From Holothuria scabra (lineage: Eukaryota; Echinodermata; Holothuroidea; Aspidochirotida; Holothuriidae): a DNA stretch of 64,000 bases. Within the stretch, counting starts at the first letter, position 1. Each line of letters opens with the position of its first letter. The notes beneath the pieces were generated by a model that was given only the letters and a program-made list of their open reading frames with translations, had not been told where the DNA came from and ran no database searches. Shown here in pieces: positions 1-15,028 of the stretch. The position numbers and the translations under genes are program-made. Location: assembly GCA_037179385.1 (NCBI GenBank), contig CM074193.1:37102846-37166845 (forward strand), given 5' to 3'.

Positions 1-2853
<2,853 letters not shown>

Positions 2854-2897
2854 CCTTATACTGGAAGAAGATTTTTTTTTTTGAAATGGAAAACTCA

Positions 2898-2969
2898 GCC
2901 TTAAGCAGGATTCGAACCAGCGAACTCCCGCTTACAAGGCGGATGCTCTGACCACTGAGCCATTGAGCG
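2898..2969 (-). tRNA. tRNA-Thr(TGT)-like pseudogene
   Basis: Read on the minus strand, this 72-nt stretch folds as a tRNA. The D stem is GCTC/GAGC. The anticodon stem TCCGC/GCGGG closes a seven-base loop CTTGTAA with anticodon TGT (threonine). The T loop is TTCGAAT. The internal pol III promoter is intact: the A box reads TGGCTCAGTGG and the B box GGTTCGAATCC. The T stem has one mismatch and the acceptor stem pairs at only four of seven positions, so a functional tRNA is unlikely. It may be a decayed tRNA or the head of a tRNA-derived SINE. It sits between two AT microsatellites. Confidence 0.6.
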
Positions 2970-2983
2970 CGGTCAACTAATTA

Positions 2984-3170
<187 letters not shown>

Positions 3171-4789
3171 CAAAATAAATTCAATGATACTTACCTGACA
3201 TATTTAGCTTACAAACTTGTTTCGTACAGAGAACTGCACTCATCAGAGCAGATATGGCAAGTGAAAATATTGAAAAAAAAAACATGGAACACAGTAACAC
3301 AACAGGATTAAAACTGGAACTGGTCTTTGAGAACGTTACTACATAACAGAGTGGCGTCAGAGGAAGGGGGTTACGATCTCCCTTTATTTGCAAAAATGTG
3401 AAAAGAGAAGAAAAAGAAAGAAAGGAAAAAGAAAAGGGAGCACTGTATTCATGCTTCCCCTTTTAAACATTAAAATACCCGGCCTGGAGCCACACCAGCT
3501 AAATAATTGTTGTAGACCATCGTTGCTGACCAAACAAACGCTAAGTACCTTTTACCAATCATAACCTGATAACCGTGTTGTTTCTATCGTTTTTCCATGG
3601 AAAAATGCGTATTACTATGGATTTAGTAAGTTAAGCACTTTTGAAAATATCTCGTACGTGTGACCATTATGCTCTCATGTCCGTGTTTGTGCTAAATGTT
3701 AGTTTACGTCAATATTACTCATGAGTTGCTTCTCACGGAGTTTCTGATTGGCCTTTATCCCAAATGGACAATTCAGAAAAGCAATTGTAGTTTTGCTGCG
3801 TCCGGTTCGTGTTAGTCTGAAATTGGAATATAAGTTAAAGCAAATGGATATGTCGTCGCACAGATTATCTCCCAATTTAAAGGGATTTTATAAACTCGCA
3901 ATAGAAACTGGGAAGATAACATCCCCCAAAATTGCAATATCATTTAATAGTGCTCTTTAAATGATTTTCAGCGCAATTAGCTTAGCGTCAGTTCAGTCCC
4001 TACCAACAAACTGTATTCATTGAACTTGGAAATACTTCACTTTTGAAATTGCAAAGTTAGTTGTCCAATTTTAAGGCGCTTTTCAGCATGTCTGTACCTT
4101 TTAAGTAAAATTTTCTTGAAACTGACACTGCTATGGCGAAACGACGTTTCAGTGCTTCATGAGGTGACACATATCACAGTAAAGTCAAAAATGCTTTAAA
4201 GAACGTTGCTTCAATGACATCTTTGTAATGATGCTAGGAAAATATATGTCAGGCTGAGTGGGCTGCTTGGGAATCGATTTGTTATCGATAGATAACTGCG
4301 ACATAAATTTGTCTTGAAAATTAAATGTCAGATTCCTGAGCTGCAATGCTATTATTTGTGTGGTTTCAGAGTGGGCACATCTACCTACACCTACTACTTT
4401 TCACAGGGAAATCAGAGGTCATAAAAGTATTTATATGTATTCTCAATCGATACCATTTATACCCAAGCCTTGGCATTGCTCATGAAAAAGCTTGGTGACT
4501 AATTGGTCTAATGTTCACTTAACATAGGTGACGGAGACCATTTGAGAAAAGAAAGACTGGATGATCTCAAGTAAGATGTAAGCACTTTTTGAGAAAGAAG
4601 GAATATTAAAATGCTCGAGAATAAATAAAAATCATTTTCAGAGATATACAAGATTTTCATTTGATTTATTTCAGTGTAGTCTTTTTTGATTCTGAAATTT
4701 TAAAGAGTTTCAATAATTCATATTGGAGAAAAAATGAAATGATGTAAAATAACATGTCCTTTTTTTCAATCATTCGATTCACCATTAAT
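3171..4789. other. No supportable gene
   Basis: No exon, repeat boundary or RNA gene could be supported. The sequence is moderately AT-rich, and its short open frames show no conserved motif. Confidence 0.45.
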
Positions 4790-4850
4790 CAGTGGCGGGT
4801 CCAGGGAGGGGGGGATGCAGGTATGCATACCCCACCCACCGGGATGTTAA
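4790..4850 (+). mobile_element. hAT-like transposon terminus (solo end)
   Basis: The stretch begins CAGTGGCGGGTCCAGG followed by a G run and then a C-rich palindromic portion. This is the CAGTGGCG-type end seen on the complete hAT-like elements at 33562 and 37212. I could not find a matching inverted end nearby, so it may be a truncated or solo terminus. Confidence 0.4.
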
Positions 4851-5496
4851 ATATTGTATAGATAGCCAGGCTAATTGTAGCCTATGCCCAATTACTTTTA
4901 AAAATACAGTGATAGCTCTTAAATTATCTGATTACCGTATTTTTGTGTCATATTCTTCAATGAAAAGAAAAATGTAAATTATAATGTATGTTTCTTCCGT
5001 ATCATTTGGTAAATTCATTTTTGTTTAAACATTGTGACGATTGCTAAATCTAGCGTTTTCCGCCAACGGCCCTTGGTAACGCTGTTTGTGACATCGCATG
5101 TGTGTCTATGTCAATACGTGGGGCTACAAGTTCCGTCGGATAATGGGCTAAACGTTGATAAGAAGACTTGTACGGGGATGTTGCAGAGTGCGCAGGCGAT
5201 ACGAGTTGAAATATGAATAAATAGATGAGACAAAGATATAGTTCTGATTTAAGATGACTGGTGGTTTTATTCCGTTCGATTAACAGCCGGCAAGAAAAAA
5301 ATTATGAAAATTTAACTATATACAGATTGCCTTAGGTGCTCTTCGTCTGAGGTCTGCTGCACCAGTGTGTGAGTGTGACCAAAACATGCAAGCTCGGAGC
5401 TTTCATGTCTGGGAAGATCGGAACTCATGCAGTCCCCTGATTGGTTAAAAGTTATGACGCAACAAATTAAAGGATTACAAAGGATTTTGGTATAGC

Positions 5497-5892
5497 CACG
5501 GACTTCTTATACATGGACAGAGCATACTGCACGGTAGATTATCGCTACCGTACGTGTGAGAAGAAGCGCACCAAGATGGCTGTCTGCTATGATTTTGTGC
5601 AAAAATTTGGACTTGCTCAAGTCAATTCCCAGATTTTGCAAGAAAGTTGAAATATTTTCGAAATATGGCAAGATAAGGTCAAAATCCCACAAAATTACAA
5701 TATTGCAGGAATATGATATTCTCCTCATTCAAGTTAAACTTTTGCTCAAAATATAACAGAGTTGTCGTCAAATCAGACGATTTATAGCTTCACGGCAGCC
5801 ATCTTGGTGCGCCTTTTTTGTCCCGGCCGGTAGCGACCATCTACGGATAGGAGGTACGTGTTACATGCTCTGTCCATGTATATAAGTCCGTG
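5497..5892. mobile_element. hAT-like MITE, family 1, copy 1
   Basis: A 396-bp element with long inverted ends. The left end begins CACGGACTTCTTATACATGG and the right end is its near complement, each followed inward by ACAGAGCAT and a conserved segment with CCAAGATGGCTG or CAGCCATCTTGG. Flanking 8-mers GGTATAGC and AGTATAGC match at 7 of 8 positions, consistent with an 8-bp target duplication. Two further copies lie at 49419-49794 and 60262-60654. It has no coding capacity. Confidence 0.75.
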
Positions 5893-6284
5893 AGTATAGC
5901 GCATTGTTACACGTCGTTTTTTGGTCACGGTAAAATGACATTGACAAATAAAAGGCGTACCAAATATCTGTCCGGTAATCCTTTGCAGTTGCTATGTTGA
6001 AATGGTCTATTTCTCCCTGAAAATATTTCCGGCCTACTTGGAGGATTTTTTGCCCAATTGAGAACTTTACTTGGGTCCCGGCCTGCACATTCGATTGTAA
6101 GATCCAAGTTACTTATAGGTATGTCATTGCAAAAGAATTAAGAGTACCCGTTAATGCACTTAACTGAATCTACTTGTCCAGTGGTCATTTTCGTTGTCAG
6201 AACAAAATCATGGGTATCCTGCAGATGGCAAACTCTCAGTTGGAATGAGCGGTTTGGCGGAACCAAACGTTTACTCCAAAACAA

Positions 6285-6542
6285 TGCAGTGAAAAATTTT
6301 CGGGCCTAGCGCAAAACCGAGCGAAAAGCGCCCTTTTTAGGGTTGGGGTCTAGGGGAAAAGCTCCAGGAAGCCTTGAGGTTTTACAATACCTATTGATGA
6401 AAAATAAAGTCTCTGTAGAGATTTATTATTTATTTTTCGGTTAATCCAACTCCTAACTGACCTAACTTGAGGGGGGGGGGGCAAGTGGGGAGGACAAAGT
6501 CGGGGGAAAATACCCCCCTCGTCTCCCGTGGCACCGCCACTG
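6285..6542. mobile_element. G-run MITE, family 2, truncated copy
   Basis: The right end reads GGCACCGCCACTG. Inward lie GGGGGAAAATACCCCC, a run of G and GACCTAACTTGAGG, then TAATAAATCTCTACAG-like sequence. The same series occurs at 10539-10868 and, inverted, at 30820-31152. The left end is not identifiable, so this copy is probably truncated. Confidence 0.55.
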
Positions 6543-7066
6543 CTTCTGAAGCATTTTTGCTTCCCGAATAAGCTACGTACCCAGAAGACCTTCAGACCAT
6601 TTATATACATAATGGGTGTTTCATGCGTGGCTCCATTTTAAACTGGATAAAAAATCGATACTAAACATGTTCTTAGACCTTGAGAATCAGAATTTCGAGA
6701 TTACATGGGAACTTACGCCTTCGAAAGAAAGTTTCGATGAGCGTTCCTTTCAACTTACAGAACAAGAAGTGGCAACCTCACACCCGTAATACTATATACA
6801 CAAATATAAATTTTATGAGTGCATGTCCACGTTGTCAAAAGTGACTTGTCTTGTTGACAGGTCACACGTGCCAATAACACCGTTTTAGTACTTGGAAAGG
6901 GGTCACCGTCTTTTTATGGAAGATCATACCATATATATTTAAAATGAATACTTCTGTCGAGTAATGGTGAGAAATGGCTGGGTCCATCAGCCTTAATTTT
7001 AGTAATGCACTCAACAACACAGATGACTTGCAAGCAGTACGAAACTCCATTTAGATCAGGTCAAGC
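6543..7066. other. No supportable gene
   Basis: I see no supported exon or repeat boundary between the MITE end and the tetranucleotide array. Confidence 0.4.
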
Positions 7067-7105
7067 CAGCCAGCTAGCCAGCTAGTCAGCCAGCCATCTA
7101 GGGAA

Positions 7106-7145
<40 letters not shown>

Positions 7146-7453
7146 TCAGTCAGTCAGTCAGTCAGTCAGTCAGTCAGTCAGTCAGTCAGTCAGTCAGTCA
7201 GTCAGTCAGTCAGTCAGTCAGTCAGTCAGTCAGTCAGTCAGTCAGTCAGTCAGTCAGTCAGTCAGTCAGTCAGTCAGTCAGTCAGTCAGTCAGTCAGTCA
7301 GTCAGTCAGTCAGTCAGTCAGTCAGTCAGTCAGTCAGTCAGTCAGTCAGTCAGTCAGTCAGTCAGTCAGTCAGTCAGTCAGTCAGTCAGTCAGTCAGTCA
7401 GTCAGTCAGTCAGTCAGTCAGTCAGTCAGTCAGTCAGTCAGTCAGTCAGTCAG
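7067..7453. repeat. (AGCC)n then (GTCA)n tetranucleotide array
   Basis: An impure AGCC repeat of about 70 bp passes directly into a pure GTCA repeat of about 310 bp, roughly 78 units. The switch from CAGC to CAGT units suggests one unit mutated and then expanded. Confidence 0.97.
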
Positions 7454-10400
7454 AGACCAGGCGGAGAAGGGGGGGGGGGGTATCGTCACCCGAACGCGAA
7501 ATAAGACCAAGCGGATTTGGTCAATTTTGGGCCGCTGATTCCGAAAATCGAGGATACATGGGCCATTTCCGGACTTTTCTGCACCGTTTTAACGTTTAAA
7601 TTTCGAAGGGCGCCCCTTACATGTCAAATTCTTGGTTTCTCCGTATATTTATGGTTCAGTCATTGACTTATGTGAGATGTGGTCCTTACATTCTGTAAAA
7701 GGATGCCTACTGATAAATACTGGGAAATATTAATATTCATATTGATATGTAAATTAGATAGTGTTTTAGGTCTTACACCCTACAACACCTCATATACTTG
7801 TTTTAGAGCTAGAGGCAGGGATGGCTCTCTGTGACGACCGCGCCCTCCTCATCTGGGAACAATGGACCCCCCTTGTGTAGAGATAAATTGTATAAGCTTA
7901 TGACCTTATTTTTTCCTGTCGCTGTACACCCTTCCGCTCCCTCGGGCAATTTCTGCCCTTTGTCTTCGTTTAGCGGATGCCATTCCTAGCCCCCTTTACG
8001 CCTGAGTTTCGAACCAGTTGGTTTAAGCCGTGTGTGTTTGGGTGTGTGTGTGTGTGGGGGGGGGGGGGGTGACACTTTGCCTGAAAACACGATATCTCAA
8101 GATAGCAATGACCGATAATTTTCATGTTTGGTAAATAATGACCCACAATATTCATATTTAGAATTGAGTCAGCTGCTTCTCAACTGGCAATGGTACCACA
8201 CTTAGTACACTACAGGTTTTTCCCGGCATTCAAGAAAGGGGGACTTGTGACACCATTGAAAGCACTTTATAGCCTCTGTAATAGTTTCCTACTCAGGAAC
8301 TCAGAATGAATTGAACATAAAATTTCACGTTATAGCAAACTTTCGATTTAACACCTTCATAACGCAAAACATTCTGACAACGTCACAAGTGATCTGCACG
8401 TGTGACTAAACTCTTTAAATAAAAGGGAATTGTTTAATACAGAGAGAGTCAATTTCATGTGAATGACAACTTTTTGAGAAGGATATAAGTGAAATTGAAT
8501 TGACATTTTTTTTAATCCCTGTCAACACGTTGACTTTGTAAGTATAAGACTAACGAAAAAACGTATATGTCACCCAGTGCAGCCTATCTGTCATTAGTAT
8601 TGTTAAAGATGGTGTGAATGGCGCTACACTGAAGAATGAATCAATCATCGGACGACAAGAAAACTATTTGTGTTCAATTTTACGTGCGTAGATAGCCAAT
8701 AGAGGGGTTTTGGTGTTGAAATCAGCATGATTGACGTTTGAATAAAATACACGCCAAAAATAAAAACCAAAACAAAAAATAAACAAACGAAAAAAAAAAC
8801 GGTCACTCCAAACTTTATTGCCTATGAGGCTAAATTTTGCATCTGGATGCATAAAACACCAAAAAAATAAATAATTAATATTAATAAATAATTAGATAAA
8901 ATGTAATTAAGTAAACAAACTAAAACCGAAAAAAAAGTACAAACAAAAGAGGTTTGTTTTCCTCAACTAAGGGTTCCCTCCTTGTTAGGTGCGTCCGATG
9001 TCACACTCGAAAACCCTCCCGTGGCAAAATCCTAACTATATACCTGGTACAGTTACATTGGCACCAACTACTGTACATCTAGTCACAGGTAGTCACAGGT
9101 CTGTTTTCAAGTTGAAAAATAATAATTGACCATTCGATAAATGCATGTAAGATGGGGGAGAGGGTTTTGTATCCGTCATTAAAAGTATAAAAGTGCTATA
9201 AAGGTGCTATAAAGTATATCAACTCCACTTTTTAACAACAAAACCCTTATTTATGCTGTTCGTGAATTTTATCAAATTTCGTTGATAAACTTTTTACAAG
9301 GTATGCTTAGAAAGTGCTCCGGCAAAACCGAATCATTAAATTTTATTTAAGAACTTCTAAATATTAAAATTTTCCTTTCTAGAGTGAAATGTTCCTCTTT
9401 ATTTCAATGAAAGATAAATTTGTAATATTTTCAATATGAGAGTTTTTTCTTTTGACATCAACAGTCTAATTGTCGCATTTTTAACCCTGAAATTGACAAA
9501 CGATACTTTTCTCCGATTCGAAAATAACTTTTCTGTAATTCAGCATAAGTGTCTCTCACATTTCTCCAGGATATCAGGTGTGACAATAATGCATATTCTA
9601 ACTGCTTAAAGTAAACACATAATACTAGATGTATATTACAGCTTATAACTTAAACGGCAGTATAAGATTAATTTGTTGAATTAAGGCCGTAAAGAAACCA
9701 TTCCTCCTTTACCACCATAGGATTCATAACAGCTAATAATTTATACCTTAAATGGTTTTATTGCAAGAATATTGAGTTTTAGGAACGATTTGTCTTGAGA
9801 GGTCTAATAGTTTGCTTTTAAAAATGGTTATTACAATCAGAATTTTCTCACAGCGCCTTATCTCCGACACAAATCTTATTCTATCCAACGTTATTTACGT
9901 TATAGGCTGTAGGCAACCAAACTGTTGAAAATGTGTAATGGTGACTTTATTTAAATTGAACAAACAGAGGATCCAAACCATAAAAAGGAGAGAAAGTTAT
10001 TTCTGAGGTAACTGTTGGTCAATACCGCATAAGAGCAATATTGACATGTGCACAGAATAAAGTAGAACAGAGAGCTGATGGATCTATTTGTTTAAAGTGT
10101 TCCTTAAATTTTAAAACTTTTAAAAAATATATTTTACAGTTGGCAAAATAAATCACATTTATTCAACTTTCATTTTCATTGTTTATCCATTGCTGAGATG
10201 TAAGGTGGCGAAGCTCGTTAATTTTATTTGAAATATTCAATTGCACAACAACTTGTGATGTCCTTCTTGTTCAACTTACGTTCCCTGTGTTTTTCATATT
10301 GTTTTGTTTTTCTTTTTGAAATCAAGCTGCTTATATTTCCATGATTTTTCCTAAGTATTCTGTACAATGAGCGTTTGTATATTTAAGTCACCCTGTAACA

Positions 10401-10538
10401 GTAAGAAAATTAACACATTTTGACAATACCTGTAGATGCAGTTACTTAAAAAAAGAAAACCACGGCGGTTAGTTGAATAATGAAAGAATAGCGTCACAAA
10501 TCATTCTGTTATCTTCCATTTGAAATTAAATGAATAAC
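7454..10538. other. No supportable gene; small simple repeats
   Basis: The stretch holds a G run near 7471, a GT repeat passing into a G run at about 8031-8070 and A-rich tracts near 8760-8940. I found no exon with plausible splice signals and no complete transposon. Confidence 0.45.
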
Positions 10539-10868
10539 CGGCGGCGGCACCAGAATGGCAAAACAGAGCGCATAATTAGTGCAAGGGACTTTTTTTTTGA
10601 GGGGGGGGGGGGCGGGGTGGTGGCAAACATTTCTTCACCTTGAGCGAAACGGAACGCGAAACGAGTTCCTGTTGGTGGAAATTATAAGACAAAGTCCCTC
10701 AGAGTTGCTCTGAGGTTTGATCAGATCTCTTGGTGGAAAATTAAAAATCAGTGGGGGTATAAATAATTCATGTTTTACGGTTGACCTATCTCCTAATTGA
10801 ACTAACTTTTTGGGGTGTCGGGTGAGGGTGGGGGCAAGGAAAAATTCGAGAAAAAAATGCCTCCTCAT

Positions 10869-11393
10869 CAAAGATATTATAAACGTAGATACCAAACTCC
10901 TATCCCTTAACTGTTAGACGCGCTGACTCCTCACGAAGGCTCAATCAGAGGGGCGGAAGTGTTCATTTGACATGCGTACAGTTCTATTCAGTTATCTGCG
11001 TGCACTATTGTGCAATTCCTAACAGAAAATTCCATTAAGAGGAGATGTCAGCATGAGTGCATTTTCAAAGCGAGTTCTGTACGCGCACAACGCATTTAAT
11101 TCTCCATGTGAGGTCCGGAATAATTGACTCGTACTTCCGCGTGCTTGTAAAAAGAACGCAGTTGTTGATTTTGTGTTGTAAGCGCGTGAGAATGTAAACG
11201 CGTGCAAATGTGCGCTTTTGAAGATATCATAGGAACTGACCAATCAGTAAGCCAATGAACTTCAAACCAGTCGCTTCGTGTTAATGTTCAAATGTTCTTA
11301 ATTAGAAAGCCTTAAACTGTCTCTCTCATGTAGGTGAAATTTATTGAAAAACGGTGTTTGCAAGAATTGCAGTTTTAAACTCACACGTATTTA
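10869..11393 (+). mobile_element. hAT-like family 3, copy A1 (left part)
   Basis: It starts CAAAGATATTATAAACG, the terminal repeat of a non-autonomous family with five copies in this window. It continues through the shared segments GGGGCGGAAGTGTTCATTTG and GACCAATCAGTAAGCCA. At 11394 it is interrupted by a fragment of a TA-flanked element and its right end is missing. It is preceded by CTCCTCAT, the outer target duplication of the cluster. Confidence 0.7.
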
Positions 11394-11545
11394 TAGAGGC
11401 TGTGCAATTGTACGTCATGGAACCGCCATGCTGGAGGACAATCATGCCAAATACACGTGGCTTTGTGCCGAACGAACTGCACAGTGTGCACTTTGGTATG
11501 CACGGTGTGTTCACATTCAACAAGCAAGCGCGTCCAGTGCCATTT
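11394..11545 (+). mobile_element. TAGAGGC-end element, 3'-truncated fragment
   Basis: It starts TAGAGGCTGTGCAATTG and matches the complete 219-bp element at 23941-24159 for about 150 bp, including GCCATGCTGGAGGACA and GTGGCTTTGTGCCGAACG. The right inverted end is missing. Overlapping open frames on both strands are shadows of this repeat. Confidence 0.6.
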
Positions 11546-11994
11546 TGACTTTGCAATAAATACTCTTAGATGAGGAGCAAAGATATTATAAACATAGATA
11601 CCAAACTTAAAATGGCGCGGTGACTTCTCATGGAGGCCGATTCGGAGGGGCGGAAGTGCTGATCAATGTTCAGTCGTTTTGAAAGCTAACAGTTAATTGA
11701 TATCTTCCGGTAGTATAAATACGTGTGATTTAAAAGCAATGCAATTCTTGCAAACACCGTTCTTCAATAAATTTCACTTACAGTTTTTTTTTTCTCATTT
11801 AATCTTTATTTTCTCTTGGCCATCAAATTCAGGTAAAGGTTACAAATGACACTGAAACAGCAAATATTCCATTAAAATAACATTAACAAAAAATACAGAA
11901 ATATTCTTAATCTTCTAAATCCAGCAACGTATACCATGGCAACCAATATCTTTCCCAAATGTTTACTTTCATGTTTTCCTTAAAAATATATTCG

Positions 11995-12398
11995 TTAATG
12001 TCAAAATAATACTTTTAAAACTTCTGCAAGCTATACACCGACGGGATGGATTTTTGTTGCTTACACTTAAAAATATGAAACTTCACGAAAATGATCAGAA
12101 GGTTACCGACTCGGGCAAAATCACCCCCAAATAAAACAACGCTAATATCAAGGAGATTAATATTGATATTTGCTTTAGTGAAAATATTATGCAAATAATT
12201 CCAAAGAACAGATGTGAAATTGCAATAATAAAAGAAGTGCTGGATTGTTTTAGTTTCGTAGTGTGACAAAAGCTACACTTATCGGAATCAATTGCATTTA
12301 TAACAAAGAGATATTTGTTCGTAGGGACAATTCGGTGAAGAATACTGTACTGAAACCATCTAATTCTAAAGAAAGAGATAGATGACGTGATAAAGGCT
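11995..12398 (-). pseudogene. C-terminal region of the minus-strand L1 ORF2
   Basis: Two overlapping frames give FRIRWFQYSILHRIVPTNKY and then a C-x2-C, H, C cluster (CSFCH, then IQHFFYYC), which is the zinc-knuckle-like region at the end of L1 ORF2 proteins. A frameshift lies between the two halves. The equivalent in the plus-strand copy is at 15635-16027. It follows the linker with no RT domain between, so the element could not have encoded an active polymerase after that deletion. Confidence 0.65.
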
Positions 12399-12884
12399 TT
12401 AAAAGGGGGAAAAGATGCCACGAAGGTCAACATCAGAGACGTACATATCCTGTGAACTGTATAGTGTTCTATAAAAATCATGAACTTCACGCTGAATACC
12501 TTCAATGTCGGAAATATCCTCACTGTTATCATTTGTGATACGAGTTATTAACTTATTTACATAGTTGCGTTTTTCCACATTAAGAAAAAAATGAGATGGT
12601 TTCTCCCCATCTTCAATCAATTGTGCACGTGATCTAATTAAAATCCCTCGGTAATTCACTGCCCTAAGATTTTCAAGCTCATTTTTCAGTACCTCCAAAT
12701 AATCTCTTAAAATGACGCAATCTGCAAAATTAGTTTCTAAACGTTCTATTTCGCTTAAGAGAAATTGTTCCCTTTCATTTTGTACACGTTTCTTATGAGC
12801 CGAGTAGGAGATAGACCTCCCACGGATATTTAATAACAACGTTTCGAAAAAAGTTGATCATTAATGTTAAACCGTATGTCATTT
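12399..12884 (-). pseudogene. Endonuclease-RT linker of the minus-strand L1 ORF2
   Basis: The frame includes SISYSAHKKRVQNEREQFLL, GILIRSRAQLIEDGEKPSHF and FLNVEKRNYVNKLITRI. These match the linker in the plus-strand copy (GIIIRSRARWVEKGERNTKY, FLNLESRNKSFNVIRKL), which precedes RT motif 0 in L1-group proteins. The upstream part, 12840-12884, is frameshifted but continues the residues cut off at 16296. The downstream end, FYRTLYSSQD and GIFSPF, runs straight into the C-terminal region. Confidence 0.75.
12869..12884. other. Target duplication, left copy, for the plus-strand L1
   Basis: The 16-mer AAACCGTATGTCATTT here is repeated exactly at 16280-16295. Removing one copy and everything between restores the minus-strand ORF2 context (residues NDIRF, then NIND). 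Confidence 0.9.
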
Positions 12885-12909
12885 TCCTCAAACATCACTA
12901 CAGGTATAC

Positions 12910-13830
12910 ACTGCAGGCTCGACTTTTTTCTTATAGCCCGAAATTTAAGCCATTTAGTAGTAAAAACTAGTTTTACTCCGGGATTGAATTCCGACCACTC
13001 ATTGGTTCATTAAGATATTAAGACTTGTAGAGAAGACAGAGGACCAGGTCATTGGAAATTTAATAACTCTTTACTCTTTGACCCAGAGTACATTACCTTG
13101 ATTTCTGATTAAATTGCGGACATAACAAATAATTATACTGCCGAGAATCCTCCCTTACAATGGGAGTATTTGAAATATTGTATCCGAAAAACATCGATTG
13201 ATTATAGTAAAAAGAGAGCAAGGGAAAGGAGGAAAACTGAAACTAACTTAATTAAGGAAATTTCACATTTAGAGCAAAAGTACTATTCATCAAATTTAGC
13301 AGAAGATGCCCATAAGTTAGCTGAAGCTCGAATGAAATTGCAATGTATTTACGATCATAAAGTTCAAGGTATAATCATACGATCAAGAGCACGATGGGTC
13401 GAGAAAGGAGAGAGAAACACAAAGTACTTCCTAAATTTAGAGAGTCGTAACAAAAGCTTTAACGTAATTCGCAAACTTAAGTCCGACGATGGAACCGATA
13501 TCTGTAACAGTGTAGCAATTATTCGTACTTTGGCAACTTTCTATAGATCTTTGTATACTAGTGAAGGGTGCAATCCTTCTACTATATTTGGTAATAAATG
13601 TTGTAGCAATCCTTTATCGAAGAGGAGGCTGAGAGTTGTGAAGGTAAATTTACTCTTAAAGAATGTTGGGAAGCTCTTAACTCTTCTAGCAAAGGAAAAA
13701 GTCCAGGGAGTGATGGCCTTACAGTTGAGTTCTATAAGACTTTCTGGCATAAGATTGGGAATCATGTACTTAATTCTCTTAATTACTCTTATGACAAGAT
13801 TGAACTTTCACACGAGCAGGGGCGGGGGTT
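12910..13830 (+). pseudogene. Endonuclease C-terminus and linker of the nested L1 ORF2
   Basis: Broken frames read SRLDFFLIAR, then HWKFNNSLLFDPEYI, both typical of the end of an L1-type APE endonuclease. The stretch continues as the linker with ARERRKTETNLIKEI, GIIIRSRARWVEKGERNTKY and FYRSLYTSEG. A frameshift near 13570 leads into residues of RT block 0 (EEAESCEGKFTLKECWEAL and GKSPGSDGLTVEFYKTFW lie in another frame), then another shift near 13810 joins the main RT frame. The endonuclease active-site half is absent because of 5' truncation. Confidence 0.7.
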
Positions 13831-15028
13831 GATTACCTTAATTCCGAAGCCACAGAAAGATCATACTTTAGTCAAGAACTACCGACCTATATCATTATCA
13901 AACGTAGATTACAAAATTGCCGCAAAGGCTTTAGCTACTAGACTTAAAAAAGTAATCCCGTCTATTATTAACTCAAATCAAACTGGTTTCATTAAAAACA
14001 GATTCATTGGGGAAAATATTCGTTTAATACTTGATTGTCTCGATTTCTGCCAGGACTTTAACGTGTCTGGTTTTTTACTATTTGTAGATTTTGAAAAAGC
14101 CTTTGATCGCCTGGAATGGGCTTTTATTTTTAAATGCCTTAGCTATTTTGGTTTTAAGGAAGGTTTTACTCAGTGGCTTCGCACACTATATTCCAATGCT
14201 TCAGCTTGCGTTTGTAATAATGGCTATTCATCCTCATATTTTCATATATCTAGAGGCGTTAGACAGGGGTGTCCCCTTAGCCCTTACATTTTTATAATAT
14301 GTGCCGAAATTTTGGCTATCAGCATTAATGATTCCCCTTTGTTAACAGGATTATCTGTTATGGAAAAGGAAATTAGAATAACCCAATATGCTGATGATAC
14401 CACCATTTTTATCGATGGTACCTACAATAGCTTACGTGCTGTAACCGAAATCTTTCATTTACTAGAGGAATCCTCCGGTTTAAAAGTTAACTATGAAAAA
14501 ACTAGTATTTTTCCTTTAGGCCCATTAGCTGGTAATAAGCCACTTTTCCTAGACGAGTTCAATTTTGCTTGGACTCTTGGCCCTGTTACGGTTTTGGGTA
14601 TTACCTTTGACAATAACAGAGATAATTTATTCCATCTGAATTACACCCCCAAGCTTTCTCGCCTTAAAAATAAGTTAAATCTGTGGTCAACGAGGGATTT
14701 AACACCTATAGGTAGAATTACTATTATTAAGACTTTTGCCCTCTCACAATTAGTGTTCCTATTTCAAGTACTACCTGACCCCCCTAGAAATTTCATTAAA
14801 GAAGTGGAAACCCGTTTGTTCCGTTTTATCTGGGGTGGTAAACCAGATGAAATAAAAAGAACTACTTTGATCTGCCCAATAGATCAAGGTGGCTTGGGTG
14901 CCACTCACATTACTTCTTTTATTTGTGCATTAAAATGCACATGGGTTAAACGATATACTGATGATACTTCTGCTACTTGGAAACTCTTTTTTGATTTTTA
15001 CCTGCATAAATATGGGAAACAATTATAA
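13829..15028 (+). pseudogene. Reverse transcriptase domain of the nested L1/Tx1 ORF2
   Basis: An open frame of 399 codons with all core RT blocks. ITLIPKP is at residues 2-8 and YRPISL at 18-23. FVDFEKAFD at 85-93 carries the first catalytic aspartate. GVRQGCPLSP starts at about 143, and YADD is at 187-190. The thumb and connector follow with LNLWSTRDLTPIGRITIIK and FRFIWGGKPDEIKRTTL. The catalytic residues are all present. The flanking linker and C-terminus are frameshifted, so only this block remains open. The YADD box, the GRITIIK connector and the zinc-knuckle tail place it in the L1/Tx1 group rather than CR1 or RTE. It would copy element RNA at a nicked target in the nucleus. Confidence 0.9.
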
